Positions 28,303 through 37,948 of a stretch of 64,000 nucleotides of DNA are shown here, one piece after another. The notes beneath the pieces are model-generated. The model had not been told where the DNA came from. It made no database searches and worked only from the letters and a program-made list of their open reading frames with translations. The stretch is from contig NZ_LFNE01000015.1 of NCBI RefSeq assembly GCF_001045455.1, positions 1 through 64,000 of the forward strand. Reading direction: 5' to 3'. The position numbers and the translations under genes are program-made. This DNA comes from Chryseobacterium sp. FH2 (GTDB lineage Bacteria > Bacteroidota > Bacteroidia > Flavobacteriales > Weeksellaceae). Within the stretch, counting starts at the first letter, position 1; each line of letters starts with the position of its first letter.

Positions 28303-28307
28303 AACCA

Positions 28308-29321
28308 ATGCAAGAAAATTTTTCACTAAAACCTTACAACACTTTTGGTGTAGAAGCTAAAGCTAAATATTTCGTAGAAGTAAACAATATTGACGAATTA
28401 AAAGAGGCTCTCAACTTCTCAAAAGCTCAATCACTTCCACTACTTTTTCTAGGTGGCGGAAGCAATATCTTATTGGCAAAAGATTTTGACGGACTTGCCA
28501 TTAAGTTAAGCTTGAAAGGTATTTCTGAGAAAATTGTTGGTGAAAATGAAGTTTTAGTAACTGCAAAAGCGGGTGAAAACTGGCATCAGTTTGTTTTATA
28601 TTGTTTGGAGAAAAATTATGGTGGGCTGGAAAACCTGTCTTTAATTCCCGGAAATGTTGGAACCTCGCCGATGCAGAATATAGGAGCTTACGGAACGGAA
28701 ATAAAAGACATTTTTGTAGACTGCAACGTTTTAAATCTTGAAACTTTAGAAATTGAAATTTTTGATTTAGAGAAATGCAAGTTTGGATACAGAGATTCTA
28801 TTTTTAAAAAGGAAGGAAAAGGGAGATATGTGATTTTAGAAGTCACTTTTAAGCTTACAAAAGAAAATCATCACATTAAAACAGAATATGGAGCTATCAA
28901 ATCTGAACTGGCAAATTCAGGTATTGAAAACCCCACCATTCAGGATATTTCTAAAGCTGTAATCAATATCAGACAAAGCAAGCTTCCTGATCCAAAAGAA
29001 ATCGGAAATGCAGGAAGTTTCTTTAAAAACCCTACCATTCCTCTACAACAATATGAGGATTTAAAACAGAAATTTGAAAACATTCAGGGCTATCCCAATG
29101 GGGATTTTGTGAAAGTTCCCGCTGGCTGGCTTATTGAGCAATCCGGCTGGAAAGGTAAACAAATCGGAAATGTGGCATCACACAAATTTCAGGCTTTAGT
29201 AATCATCAATGCAACCGGAAATGCAACCGGAAAAGAAATTTTCGATTTCTCCACCGAGATTATCAATTCTGTAAAAGAAAAATACGGTATAGAGCTGGAA
29301 AGAGAAGTGAATATTATATAA
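28308..29321 (+). CDS. murB: UDP-N-acetylmuramate dehydrogenase
   Basis: 337 residues. It reduces the MurA product with NADPH through FAD, giving UDP-MurNAc. FAD-binding motifs GGGSNILLAKDF and IPGNVGTSPMQNIGAYG, the Tyr/Arg-containing FGYRDSIFK, and the catalytic Ser in GNAGSFFKNP are all present. It belongs to type I MurB (E. coli-like length, with the extra C-terminal domain ending in EREVNII). It is 5 bases after the lipoprotein gene. With murA at 21366 this window carries the two first steps of peptidoglycan precursor synthesis at separate sites. Confidence 0.96.
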   Translation: MQENFSLKPYNTFGVEAKAKYFVEVNNIDELKEALNFSKAQSLPLLFLGGGSNILLAKDFDGLAIKLSLKGISEKIVGENEVLVTAKAGENWHQFVLYCLEKNYGGLENLSLIPGNVGTSPMQNIGAYGTEIKDIFVDCNVLNLETLEIEIFDLEKCKFGYRDSIFKKEGKGRYVILEVTFKLTKENHHIKTEYGAIKSELANSGIENPTIQDISKAVINIRQSKLPDPKEIGNAGSFFKNPTIPLQQYEDLKQKFENIQGYPNGDFVKVPAGWLIEQSGWKGKQIGNVASHKFQALVIINATGNATGKEIFDFSTEIINSVKEKYGIELEREVNII

Positions 29322-29380
29322 TTTTTAAGAATTATTATGTAAAATTTTCACAAATTATTTCCTGACTTTTATCAATTATT

Positions 29381-29428
29381 TTGATTTATTCTAAATAAAG
29401 TTATATTTTTACCGTGCTTTATTTAGAA
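29381..29428 (+). promoter_or_regulatory. Promoter with embedded 12-bp inverted repeat (operator candidate)
   Basis: TTG (29381-29383), 18 bases, TATATTTT (29402-29409) is a near-consensus promoter. TTCTAAATAAAG (29389-29400) lies between the two boxes and its exact complement CTTTATTTAGAA (29417-29428) covers the expected start of transcription. A regulator bound to both arms would block the promoter; an RNA hairpin role is less likely because the left arm is not transcribed. Confidence 0.6.
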
Positions 29429-29437
29429 CAAAGAAGA

Positions 29438-32194
29438 ATGATCAAATATTTATCAATTGCTATTCTATTACTGGGCGGAACACAGCTTGCTTACGCTCAG
29501 GAAGACCAATCGCAATTGAACATTACTATTCAGGACGAAAACAACAAGGCACTGAAAGGTGCAGCCATCATTGTAGATAATTCTACTTTAACTACTGATA
29601 ATAATGGTAATGTTACCATTTCTTTACCTCCGGGAACCGGTAAACATCATATAAGAATCGCTCACCCGAATTATCAGGAAAAAGAAATCAATCTTTCTTC
29701 ATCTCAAAAAAACATCACATTTCAGCTTCAACCCATTGATAAGCTTGAAGAAGTCATAATATTCTCTAAAGAAAGCAAAGGTCTAACAACCAAATCTGTA
29801 ATCGACAGACAGGCAATGCAACATTTACAGCCGTCTAGTTTTTCAGATTTAATGGAACTAATTCCCGGTGGATTAGCAAAAGCACCTGTTTTAAATTCTA
29901 CTAACAGAGCTTTTCTTCGTGAAAATCCAAACGATTTTACAGAAAATAAATATAAAACCTCATCATTGGGAGTTCAGTTTATGATTGATGACAATATCAT
30001 TAACTCAAATGCTGATATGCAAATTTCTGTAGATAGAGACCAATTTTTAGGTGCTGTTAAAAATAGAGAAACAGCTTATTCAGGAGTTGATATGCGAACA
30101 ATTTCTACAAACGATATTGAAAAAGTAGAAATTATCCGAGGAATTCCTTCTGCTTCTTATGGAGATTTGACTTCAGGTTTGATCAAAATTGAGCGTAAAA
30201 TCGGGCAAACTCCTTTACAGGCAAGATTTAAAGCTGATGGTTTCAGCAAACAATACTATGTAGGAAAAGGTTTTAAAATAAATGACAAATGGCAATTAAG
30301 TGCCAGCATAGATTTCCTGGATTCAAAAGCTACACCGACCGATGATTTTGAAAATTATCAGCGTGTCACTGCTTCACTTCGTTCAAAGAAAATTTCAACA
30401 CTTTGGTCAAAAACCTTAGAATGGAAATCAAATATTGACTTTTCTACCAATATCGACAAGAAAAAAAACGATCCTGATAATGGAAATCCTGATACAGACA
30501 GATATGAGTCTAATAACAAAAAAATAAGTTTTGCCAACAACTTTATTTATCATTTAGATAAAAACTCTTTCTTTAATCAGGTTACTTTAAATACATCAGT
30601 CCGTGCAGGATTCGAAAAGATCGAACAGACAAAATTAATTCAGTTGTCAGGCCCGCGTTCTTTCTCTTTGGCTTATGAACAAGGAGAAAATGTAGGATTT
30701 TTTCCACAGCTTCGTTATGTAACCGATTTTTCAACACAAGGAAAGCCTTTAGACATTACTGCACTTTTCCAATTGAACGGGACGAAAAAGACAGCCGGAA
30801 TTATTCACGCTTACGAAGCCGGACTTGACTGGAGATATTCTAAAAATAATGGTGCAGGGTTGGTTTATGATATGACAAGACCTCCTGCTGCAAGCAATAC
30901 CATGACAAGACCAAGAGCTTTTAACGATATTCCTGCCTCGAATTTATTGGCTGCTTTTGCAGGCGATCAGATGAGCTATGCCATCAATCAGCATAAATTT
31001 ACTTTATATGCAGGTTTAAGGCTTTCTCAAAATTTAGGAATTGACAATTCTTACGCTATCAGCAAAAAAGTTTTCACAGAACCAAGATTGAATTTCCAAT
31101 ACAGTCTGCCACATCTAATGATTAATAATTATCCTTTGAAAACGGATGTCACATTGGGCTACGGTTTGTTTTACAAACAACCGACCTTATTGATGCTGTA
31201 TCCCAATAAAGATTATTGGGATTATACTCAGCTAAATTACTATCACAATGATGCACAATATCGTTATGTAAATTTCATGACATACGTACAATCGCGAGAG
31301 AATAAAAATATTGAGGCTGCTAAAAGTGTTAAAAAAGAAATTCGTTTAGATGTAAGTTATAGAAACAATGATTTTTTCATCACTTATTTCAAAGAAGATA
31401 TGACGAATGGTTTCAGAACTATGGCAAATTCTGTTGTTCATACTTATAAGCAATATGATGCTTCGCAGGTTGACATTAATCAATGGACACCAAACGGACC
31501 GGATCTTACGAATGTTCCGTATGTCATAAAAAATAATTTTGCAAATTACGAAACCACTGAAAATGGAAGTGCAACCTTAAAACAAGGTATCGAATTTGGA
31601 TATAGTTCACCAAGAATTAAAGCTATCAATACAAGATTTACTCTTACCGGAGCTTATTTCAAAACGCAATACAGAAATACAATCCCGGTAATTCAAATGC
31701 CGACCGTATCTGTAGCAACAGGTCCTTTCCCATACTACGGAATATATCAGAATGATTATGGATATGTTTATTCTAATATGAATTACAATCTTCTTATCGA
31801 TACCTATATTCCAAGTCTGGATTTAATTGTTTCTGCATCGGTACAGGGAAGTTTGTTTGATCATAGAAAAAATGATCAAAGAATCGCAGAACCAATTTCT
31901 TATTACGGAATTGACGGAGTTGTACATCCGTTCACAGATGCAGACAGAACAGATCTTTATAAGCAATGGCTTGTAAGAAACGTATCTGTTACGGATAATC
32001 TTCCATGGCTCTATACGTTTACAATGACCGGAAATATCAAGGTTACAAAAAGTATTTACAAAGCTTTAAAAACATCCATGTTTGTCAACAGGCTTTTCAA
32101 TTACAGCGCACCCTATACTTTCAATAATGTGGTTGTATACAGAAAAGGAACAAACACACCTTATTTCGGAATGGAATTAAACTACAATTTTTAA
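29438..32194 (+). CDS. TonB-dependent outer-membrane receptor
   Basis: 918 residues from the ATG at 29438 (signal peptide MIKYLSIAILLLGGTQLAYAQ). An N-terminal carboxypeptidase-regulatory-like (CarboxypepD) domain at about residues 28-105 is followed by a plug domain (EVIIFSKES, then NDIEKVEIIRGIPSASYGDLTSGLIKIE) and a long beta-barrel ending in Phe (YFGMELNYNF). It imports a ligand across the outer membrane using TonB energy. It leads an operon with a DUF4876 lipoprotein, a DUF6850 barrel and a di-haem peroxidase, which hints at iron, haem or another metal-bearing substrate (inference). It lacks a SusD partner. Confidence 0.92.
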   Translation: MIKYLSIAILLLGGTQLAYAQEDQSQLNITIQDENNKALKGAAIIVDNSTLTTDNNGNVTISLPPGTGKHHIRIAHPNYQEKEINLSSSQKNITFQLQPIDKLEEVIIFSKESKGLTTKSVIDRQAMQHLQPSSFSDLMELIPGGLAKAPVLNSTNRAFLRENPNDFTENKYKTSSLGVQFMIDDNIINSNADMQISVDRDQFLGAVKNRETAYSGVDMRTISTNDIEKVEIIRGIPSASYGDLTSGLIKIERKIGQTPLQARFKADGFSKQYYVGKGFKINDKWQLSASIDFLDSKATPTDDFENYQRVTASLRSKKISTLWSKTLEWKSNIDFSTNIDKKKNDPDNGNPDTDRYESNNKKISFANNFIYHLDKNSFFNQVTLNTSVRAGFEKIEQTKLIQLSGPRSFSLAYEQGENVGFFPQLRYVTDFSTQGKPLDITALFQLNGTKKTAGIIHAYEAGLDWRYSKNNGAGLVYDMTRPPAASNTMTRPRAFNDIPASNLLAAFAGDQMSYAINQHKFTLYAGLRLSQNLGIDNSYAISKKVFTEPRLNFQYSLPHLMINNYPLKTDVTLGYGLFYKQPTLLMLYPNKDYWDYTQLNYYHNDAQYRYVNFMTYVQSRENKNIEAAKSVKKEIRLDVSYRNNDFFITYFKEDMTNGFRTMANSVVHTYKQYDASQVDINQWTPNGPDLTNVPYVIKNNFANYETTENGSATLKQGIEFGYSSPRIKAINTRFTLTGAYFKTQYRNTIPVIQMPTVSVATGPFPYYGIYQNDYGYVYSNMNYNLLIDTYIPSLDLIVSASVQGSLFDHRKNDQRIAEPISYYGIDGVVHPFTDADRTDLYKQWLVRNVSVTDNLPWLYTFTMTGNIKVTKSIYKALKTSMFVNRLFNYSAPYTFNNVVVYRKGTNTPYFGMELNYNF

Positions 32195-32214
32195 TATATA
32201 TTAAGGAAAACAAC

Positions 32215-33441
32215 ATGAAAAAAAGAATTTTACTATTAAGTTTGGCAGCAATGATGGCAACAACCTTTACGGTGACATCATGCTCCAGTGATGATTTCGG
32301 AGTGCAGACAGCTCAAAACGGAGTTTTAACTTTATCTTTTTCCGGAGAGAATATTTCTTCATACCAAACTTTAAATATTGAAATCAGGGAAATCAATACA
32401 GGTGCCATTATTACCAGAGAAATCCAAAACACAAACTCAACATCTATAGAAGTTCCGTACGGTTCATATAAAATTATTGTCAACGGTCATGTGGTAACTA
32501 ACCAAATGGAGGTTGCAGGAGCAGGAGGTTCTGCCAACGCAGATATTACAACCCTGGCTACAAATGTAAATGTACCATTGTTCTTCAAGTCATTTCACGA
32601 TGATTTTATCATTGAAGAAGTATTCTTCACAGGAATAAAAACTGCAGATAATAAAAACTATAATTCAGGACGTTATTTCAAGCTTACCAACAACACCGAT
32701 AAGGTATTATATGCAGACGGCCTGATTCTTGGACAGTCAGAATTCCTTACGACAGACGACAAAAACCCTACTCCGTATGATGTGAATCAATATTTTGCCG
32801 TAAAAGGGGTAATGGTTTTACCCGGTACAGGAACTCAATACCCTGTACAGCCGGGAGATTTTATCGTAATTGCTGATAATGCTATTAACCATAAAGAAAA
32901 TACAAGTACAGCTTATGATTTACATAATGCTGATTTCGAATTCCCTTCAACAAACCCGGCGTTAGGACAAGTAGACAACCCTGCTGTACCGAATGTAAAA
33001 GTTATTTATACTCAGATGACTTACAACATGTTCTTCTTACACAACAGAGGTTTTGAAAGCTATGTAATTGCCCGTTTTCCGGCCGGAGAAGATGAAACTA
33101 CATTCTTACAAAACCACAAATATGATTATACATACCAAAACAGTGCGGGAGGTGTAACTTCAAAAAGTGCTTATGCCATTCCAAATTCATGGATTGTGGA
33201 TGGTGAAAATAACAGTATTCCTACAAAATTTATCCAAACAGTAACTTCTGCAGGTATTGATGCAGGGTGGACTTCTGCAGGAACGGTTGATAACGATGCT
33301 ACACGTTACGGAAAATCTGTAAGACGTAAGGTAATCGGAAAATTAGCGAATGGTAAAACAGCTTATTCTGATACAAACAATTCTTCAACTGACTTTGTAA
33401 AGGATTCACAGCCAAGTTTAAAAGACGGTATTGTACACTAA
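32215..33441 (+). CDS. DUF4876 domain lipoprotein
   Basis: 408 residues with signal peptide and lipobox (TVTSCSSDD). It matches the DUF4876 family, found in Bacteroidota next to TonB receptors: an Ig-like opening (GVLTLSFSGENISSYQTLNIEIREI), then the FIIEEVFFTGIKTADNKNYNSGRYFKLTNN segment and a VQPGDFIVIADNAINH motif, resembling a lamin-tail-type domain. It is probably a surface-exposed lipoprotein that works with the receptor encoded 20 bases upstream, as SusD does for SusC (inference). Confidence 0.85.
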   Translation: MKKRILLLSLAAMMATTFTVTSCSSDDFGVQTAQNGVLTLSFSGENISSYQTLNIEIREINTGAIITREIQNTNSTSIEVPYGSYKIIVNGHVVTNQMEVAGAGGSANADITTLATNVNVPLFFKSFHDDFIIEEVFFTGIKTADNKNYNSGRYFKLTNNTDKVLYADGLILGQSEFLTTDDKNPTPYDVNQYFAVKGVMVLPGTGTQYPVQPGDFIVIADNAINHKENTSTAYDLHNADFEFPSTNPALGQVDNPAVPNVKVIYTQMTYNMFFLHNRGFESYVIARFPAGEDETTFLQNHKYDYTYQNSAGGVTSKSAYAIPNSWIVDGENNSIPTKFIQTVTSAGIDAGWTSAGTVDNDATRYGKSVRRKVIGKLANGKTAYSDTNNSSTDFVKDSQPSLKDGIVH

Positions 33442-33471
33442 GATACTGTTTGTCATTCATTAAAATAAATT

Positions 33472-35001
33472 ATGCTAAATACAAAAACGTCTTTCTATTT
33501 TTTATTGATAAGCCTCGGCTCGCTTTCTGTAAAAGCACAGGACAGCCTTAGCCTTTTTAAGACAATCAACAATCAATATAATGTAGAAAGAAATTTTAAA
33601 GCTCAATATTACTATAATCCGGCTTCAATGTCGGGTTATAGTTCTTCTTCATTTTCAGAGTTCGGAGTTGGATATCAAGGCAGTAACGAAAATATGTACC
33701 GTCAGCAATTAGGAAACGGGGATAAAGGTTTAACGATAAAAGCGACATCTTTTAAAAAATTAAAACCAAACCGTTTTGTTTGGGGGAATGCAAGCTATCA
33801 AAATATAAAAACCGGGGTTATCAGATGGAACGAAAACCTGGATTATGATCGTATAGCACCTTATGCAGCAGCAGATTCTGTTGGAGGAAAATTAAATGTA
33901 GAACGCTATCAATTTGCAGGAGGCTATTTACAAAAAATGAATCGTTGGACGGTTGCCGGCCAGGTAAGCTATTTGGCTCAGCTAGGATATCGATCAAGAG
34001 ATCCGAGATTGAGAAGCACTACCTCTGATCTGCGGATAAATGCAGGGGTAAACTATAAAGTTTTCAGAGAATATGAAGTCGGAATTTTTGGTGAATTCAG
34101 TAAATACACCCAAAATAATTCTTTAACATTCCAAAGCGCATTAGGCCGTCCTTATGTCTACCAGATGGTGGGATTGGGATATTCTAACAACCTGTTTAAC
34201 GGGGGAACAACTCCATCTTCAACCTTTGAAGAATTCGGAGTAAAAGGAGGCTTACAAATATCCGGTAAAGGAGGTAACGATTTTTATCTTCAGGCAAGTA
34301 TCGGAAGAGCAAACAATATCAAGAGCTATAAAAATACAGGAAATACATTTTATGATACTTCCGATTTAGCAGATGAAAATTTCCAGTTTGAAGGTGCTAA
34401 ATTTTTCGATTTCAATGAAAAACACCGCATTGGTCTTTTGGCAAATTTTACTTCTTCTGTAAAGACCGGTTCAGAATATGGATATTCAGTAAATTCTGTT
34501 GCTAGTATGACACAGATTTTCAAGCGAAAAGCATTCCGCAGAGAAAATTATATAACTGCCGTAAAAGGCTTTTATCAATATCAGCAAGATCATTTTTCCA
34601 TCACTGCGACTCCGTTTTACGGATATGAGGAGATTAAAGAAAGAAGATTATATCCAAACGCAGGACAGAAGTTTGTTTACTCATATTTCGGGTTAAATGT
34701 AGATTACAAACAGCAAATTAATGAAAATCAGGTTCTGACATTTCAGCCTTATTTTTCAAAAAGAGCTGTTAATAAATCCATTAATGCTTTGACAGCTACA
34801 GGAAATGTGTCCGTAGACGAATGGATTCTCCAGGATAATAATTTCCAGGCAAGTGATATAACGACTTTCGGGACTTCATTGCGATATGATTTTAAACTTG
34901 AAAAATTACCCGCATTCTTTGTAAGCGCACAATATCAATCTCAGAAAATTCAGAAAAAAAACAATAATTTTGCAGGTGCAAGCATAGGGATAACGTTTTA
35001 A
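33472..35001 (+). CDS. DUF6850-type outer-membrane beta-barrel protein
   Basis: 509 residues with a signal peptide (ending SVKAQ) and alternating beta strands throughout, ending in GASIGITF, the aromatic end typical of outer-membrane barrels. It resembles the DUF6850 barrel family that accompanies DUF4876. No plug or TonB box is visible. It ends 3 bases before the peroxidase gene, so the two are tightly coupled. Exact transport role is unknown. Confidence 0.8.
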   Translation: MLNTKTSFYFLLISLGSLSVKAQDSLSLFKTINNQYNVERNFKAQYYYNPASMSGYSSSSFSEFGVGYQGSNENMYRQQLGNGDKGLTIKATSFKKLKPNRFVWGNASYQNIKTGVIRWNENLDYDRIAPYAAADSVGGKLNVERYQFAGGYLQKMNRWTVAGQVSYLAQLGYRSRDPRLRSTTSDLRINAGVNYKVFREYEVGIFGEFSKYTQNNSLTFQSALGRPYVYQMVGLGYSNNLFNGGTTPSSTFEEFGVKGGLQISGKGGNDFYLQASIGRANNIKSYKNTGNTFYDTSDLADENFQFEGAKFFDFNEKHRIGLLANFTSSVKTGSEYGYSVNSVASMTQIFKRKAFRRENYITAVKGFYQYQQDHFSITATPFYGYEEIKERRLYPNAGQKFVYSYFGLNVDYKQQINENQVLTFQPYFSKRAVNKSINALTATGNVSVDEWILQDNNFQASDITTFGTSLRYDFKLEKLPAFFVSAQYQSQKIQKKNNNFAGASIGITF

Positions 35002-35004
35002 GGC

Positions 35005-36153
35005 ATGAAAAGAGGAATATATTGGGTTTCAGGGATAGTTTTATTGATTTTATTAAGCTTTACACCAAAAGTAAACCGTGATTTGCTGGAAGTTCAGGAT
35101 CCAACGATTGAGGATATTGTAAAGAGCTATAAAAAAGCTATTTCAGAATGGCCAAAGCCTAATATTGACTACGGCGTACAATGGAAAGAATTCGCGCCTA
35201 TTAAAACGGATTCCGCATTCTTTACCGATCAGGATAAACCTAATGTTATTTTAGGTAAAATGCTTTTCTTTGATCCAAAATTATCTAAATCAAGCCAGAT
35301 TTCGTGCAGCTCTTGCCATGATCCGGAAATGGGATGGTCAGACCGCAGACGTGTTGCTTTGGGAAATGATCATCTTTTGGGAAGCAGAAACACAATGTCT
35401 CTATACAATATCTCTGAAAGACAGACATTTTTCTGGGACGGAAGAGCAAAAACCCTTGAAGAGCAGGCTGCTGGACCTCTCGGAGCTCATCACGAAATGG
35501 CAATGGACGTAAAAACTTTACCTGCCAAAATTCAGGCGGTAAAAGGTTACGGGCAGCTTTTCAAAAATGCTTACGGTGATGATAAAGTAACCTATGACAG
35601 GATTGTAAAAGCCATAGTGGATTTTCAAAAGACTATAAAAAGCCAGCCAAGCCGTTTCGATAAATTCCTTGAAGGTAAATACAATGCGATGTCTGACGAA
35701 GAAATCTACGGAATGCATATTTTCAGGACAAAAGCACGTTGTATGAATTGCCACAACGGTCAATATCTTACCGACGAATCTTTCCATAATATCGGACTGA
35801 CCTACTACAAAAGAAAATATGAAGATTTAGGTTTATATACGGTTACTAAAAAAGCGGAAGATGTCGGAAAATTCAGAACTCCGCAGTTGAGAGATTTGAT
35901 GCTGACACAGCCTTGGATGCACAATGGTTTATTCAGCGAGCTGGAAGGTGTTGTCAATATATACGACAGCGGAATGCACATGATTGATCCCTCGGAAGAA
36001 AAGAAAAAACTGGATCCGCTTTATCCTTCTACCGATCCCTTATTGAAACCTTTAAAATTGACTGCCGAAGAAAAGAAAGCCCTGGTTTCATTCCTAGAAG
36101 CACTTTCCGGAACAAAATTCAAAATGAGAAGGCCGGAATTTCCTGTAGAATAG
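35005..36153 (+). CDS. Di-haem cytochrome c peroxidase (MauG/CcpA family)
   Basis: 382 residues with an N-terminal membrane or signal segment (residues 4-20). Two CxxCH haem sites are present at Cys101-His105 (CSSCHDPEMGWSD) and Cys246-His250 (CMNCHNGQYLTD). Family motifs LGKMLFFDPKLS, SRNTMSLYNIS, FFWDGRAKTLEEQA and KFRTPQLRDLMLTQPWMHNG are clear. It is a periplasmic enzyme that reduces peroxide or oxidises a partner using two c-type haems. It is the last gene of the TonB-receptor operon, which suggests oxidative handling of the imported ligand (inference). Confidence 0.92.
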   Translation: MKRGIYWVSGIVLLILLSFTPKVNRDLLEVQDPTIEDIVKSYKKAISEWPKPNIDYGVQWKEFAPIKTDSAFFTDQDKPNVILGKMLFFDPKLSKSSQISCSSCHDPEMGWSDRRRVALGNDHLLGSRNTMSLYNISERQTFFWDGRAKTLEEQAAGPLGAHHEMAMDVKTLPAKIQAVKGYGQLFKNAYGDDKVTYDRIVKAIVDFQKTIKSQPSRFDKFLEGKYNAMSDEEIYGMHIFRTKARCMNCHNGQYLTDESFHNIGLTYYKRKYEDLGLYTVTKKAEDVGKFRTPQLRDLMLTQPWMHNGLFSELEGVVNIYDSGMHMIDPSEEKKKLDPLYPSTDPLLKPLKLTAEEKKALVSFLEALSGTKFKMRRPEFPVE

Positions 36154-36234
36154 ATTAGTCTGACTATCTGTAAGATAAAACTTTATTGATTTAGCCTTAA
36201 TAAAAAATAAAATGTAGAATTTCTACATTCTACA

Positions 36235-37020
36235 TTAATAAATACTGAGTTCAACAGGGTTAAATTGTTTGGCTCTTTCAGCAGATTTTTTCCTGAGAAA
36301 ATTCAACGTTTCCTTATCTTCGATAAAATCATTGAATTGATTTTGGTCACCTAATTCTTTGCGCTGATAATCAAATATCCTGGATTTTTCAACAAGTGTA
36401 GCGTTCGTATTGATATTTGCAGACTTACATATATATTTTCTTTTACCAAATTTATATAATGTATAATGATAGTCATTTTTCTCATCATATACCTCAAGAA
36501 TAAGTCCTGGCAATTTATTGAATTTATATGGCCCGAACGGAAAAGGAATATCTTTAGTAAAATAAGCGATCCAAGTTCTGCCATATTTTTTTGTTACCGC
36601 TTTCTGACAATTGTAATTCCCTATTTTCTTATGTTCATTCACTAATTTCCAATCTATACCATTAGTTTCTTCATATTTGAAATTTTTATTAGAAATTGGA
36701 GCAGTAACATAAATTTTTCCGTCCGTTGTTCCAATGTTTTCACGAAAAAAAGTAGAGTATTTGAAATGTTCATGTATACTACTATTATCATCCAGCTTTT
36801 TTTCATAACGTAAAGAATCTCCGACATACTTGTTCATATTTTTGAAATAAGATTCTTTTTCATTTATTAATAATGCAAATGTAGTTTCCTGAATTATTGC
36901 ATTTGGAATATTTAGCATTTTATACTGTAATTTGTAATCTGCTTCATAAATAACATTAAAGCTAGTTTGTGAAATTAACTTTACAGATAACAGAATAAAA
37001 AGTATTAAAATCTTTTTCAT
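36235..37020 (-). CDS. GLPGLI family protein, copy 1
   Basis: 261 residues with a signal peptide (MKKILILFILLSVKLISQ). The family motif is KLPGLILEVYDE, with the upstream WKLVNEHKKIGNYNCQKAVTKKYGRTWIAYFTKDIPFPFGP segment. GLPGLI proteins are secreted Bacteroidota proteins of unknown function, often near TonB receptors and peptidases. Paralogue of the next gene; the DNA between them contains a copy of the 3' end of the peroxidase gene, showing tandem duplication. Confidence 0.9.
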   Translation of the reverse strand: MKKILILFILLSVKLISQTSFNVIYEADYKLQYKMLNIPNAIIQETTFALLINEKESYFKNMNKYVGDSLRYEKKLDDNSSIHEHFKYSTFFRENIGTTDGKIYVTAPISNKNFKYEETNGIDWKLVNEHKKIGNYNCQKAVTKKYGRTWIAYFTKDIPFPFGPYKFNKLPGLILEVYDEKNDYHYTLYKFGKRKYICKSANINTNATLVEKSRIFDYQRKELGDQNQFNDFIEDKETLNFLRKKSAERAKQFNPVELSIY

Positions 37021-37040
37021 TAAAATGTTTAGTTATTAAA

Positions 37041-37100
37041 AATAAAGAGACCGGAATTTCCTGTGGAGTAGATTATTTTGATTATCTGTACAGTAAAGCC
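37041..37100 (+). repeat. Duplicated 3' end of the peroxidase gene
   Basis: The stretch from gaccggaatttcctgtgg to gattatctgtacagtaaagc matches 36130-36180, which covers the last codons and stop of the peroxidase gene and the sequence after it (ggccggaatttcctgtag, gactatctgtaagataaaac). About four in five bases agree. It is the scar of a duplication that included the downstream GLPGLI gene. Confidence 0.75.
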
Positions 37101-37122
37101 TAGCTGGATAATCGAAACACTA

Positions 37123-37896
37123 TCAATCTAAAAATAAATTATGTTTCTTGAATCTGTCGTTAATTATCCTGGGATCAGCTAATATTACGTTATTTCCCAT
37201 ATAAAGTTTTGCCTTTCCCACAGGATCATTGTAAAACTCTCCTCTTTCCTTTATAAAGTTTTCATGAGTCGTGTTAATTACATTTTTAGGAATTTCTGTA
37301 GTGATATTTTGCTTCTTTATCCCCTCCAAAGTAAATACAAAATATTTCTTTTCATCATATACCTGAACAATTAATCCTGGAAGACCTTTAAATCTGTACG
37401 GGCCATCATTCAAAGGAATTTCATTTGTAAACCAAGCTTCAAATTTTCTGTTATTAATAACACAGAAAGCTCTTTGACAATTAAATTCTCCAATTTTCTT
37501 TTTCTCATTATCTATTTTCCAACTTATTTTATCCGCAGGAAAAGAAAAATATTTATTAACAACTTTATCAAAAATCTGAATGTCTTCATTTTTATTATAA
37601 TAAACTTGGTGAAAGACATTTGATTTTGGCATATTTTTAAAACTTATCGTATAATTACCTCTTGCAAAATCAGCTGTAACAATTGAATCTCTTTTCATAC
37701 CCGGATAGCTTTTATATATTGATTCCTTTCCATTAGAAATCAAAACCATCATCTCTTGTAATTTCTTTTCTTGATTAGTTGAATCTCTTTGAAATTCAAA
37801 CTTGTAAAAAAAAACATTATTAGAGGTTATTTCTTGTGCTTTTAGATTTTGGATAAAAATAATTATTAATAATATCCCAATAAATTTCTTTCTCAT
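37123..37896 (-). CDS. GLPGLI family protein, copy 2
   Basis: 257 residues with a signal peptide (ending LKAQ). It carries FKGLPGLIVQVYDEKKYFVFTLEGI and the family segment WKIDNEKKKIGEFNCQRAFCVINNRKFEAWFTNEIPLNDGPYR. It has two Cys in the QRAFC region where copy 1 has one. Diverged paralogue of the gene at 36235 after a tandem duplication. Function is unknown; export to the periplasm is expected. Confidence 0.9.
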   Translation of the reverse strand: MRKKFIGILLIIIFIQNLKAQEITSNNVFFYKFEFQRDSTNQEKKLQEMMVLISNGKESIYKSYPGMKRDSIVTADFARGNYTISFKNMPKSNVFHQVYYNKNEDIQIFDKVVNKYFSFPADKISWKIDNEKKKIGEFNCQRAFCVINNRKFEAWFTNEIPLNDGPYRFKGLPGLIVQVYDEKKYFVFTLEGIKKQNITTEIPKNVINTTHENFIKERGEFYNDPVGKAKLYMGNNVILADPRIINDRFKKHNLFLD

Positions 37897-37948
37897 TTTT
37901 TAAAATTAATAAAATTAAAAAAATGGCCAATTACTTGACCACTTTTTT

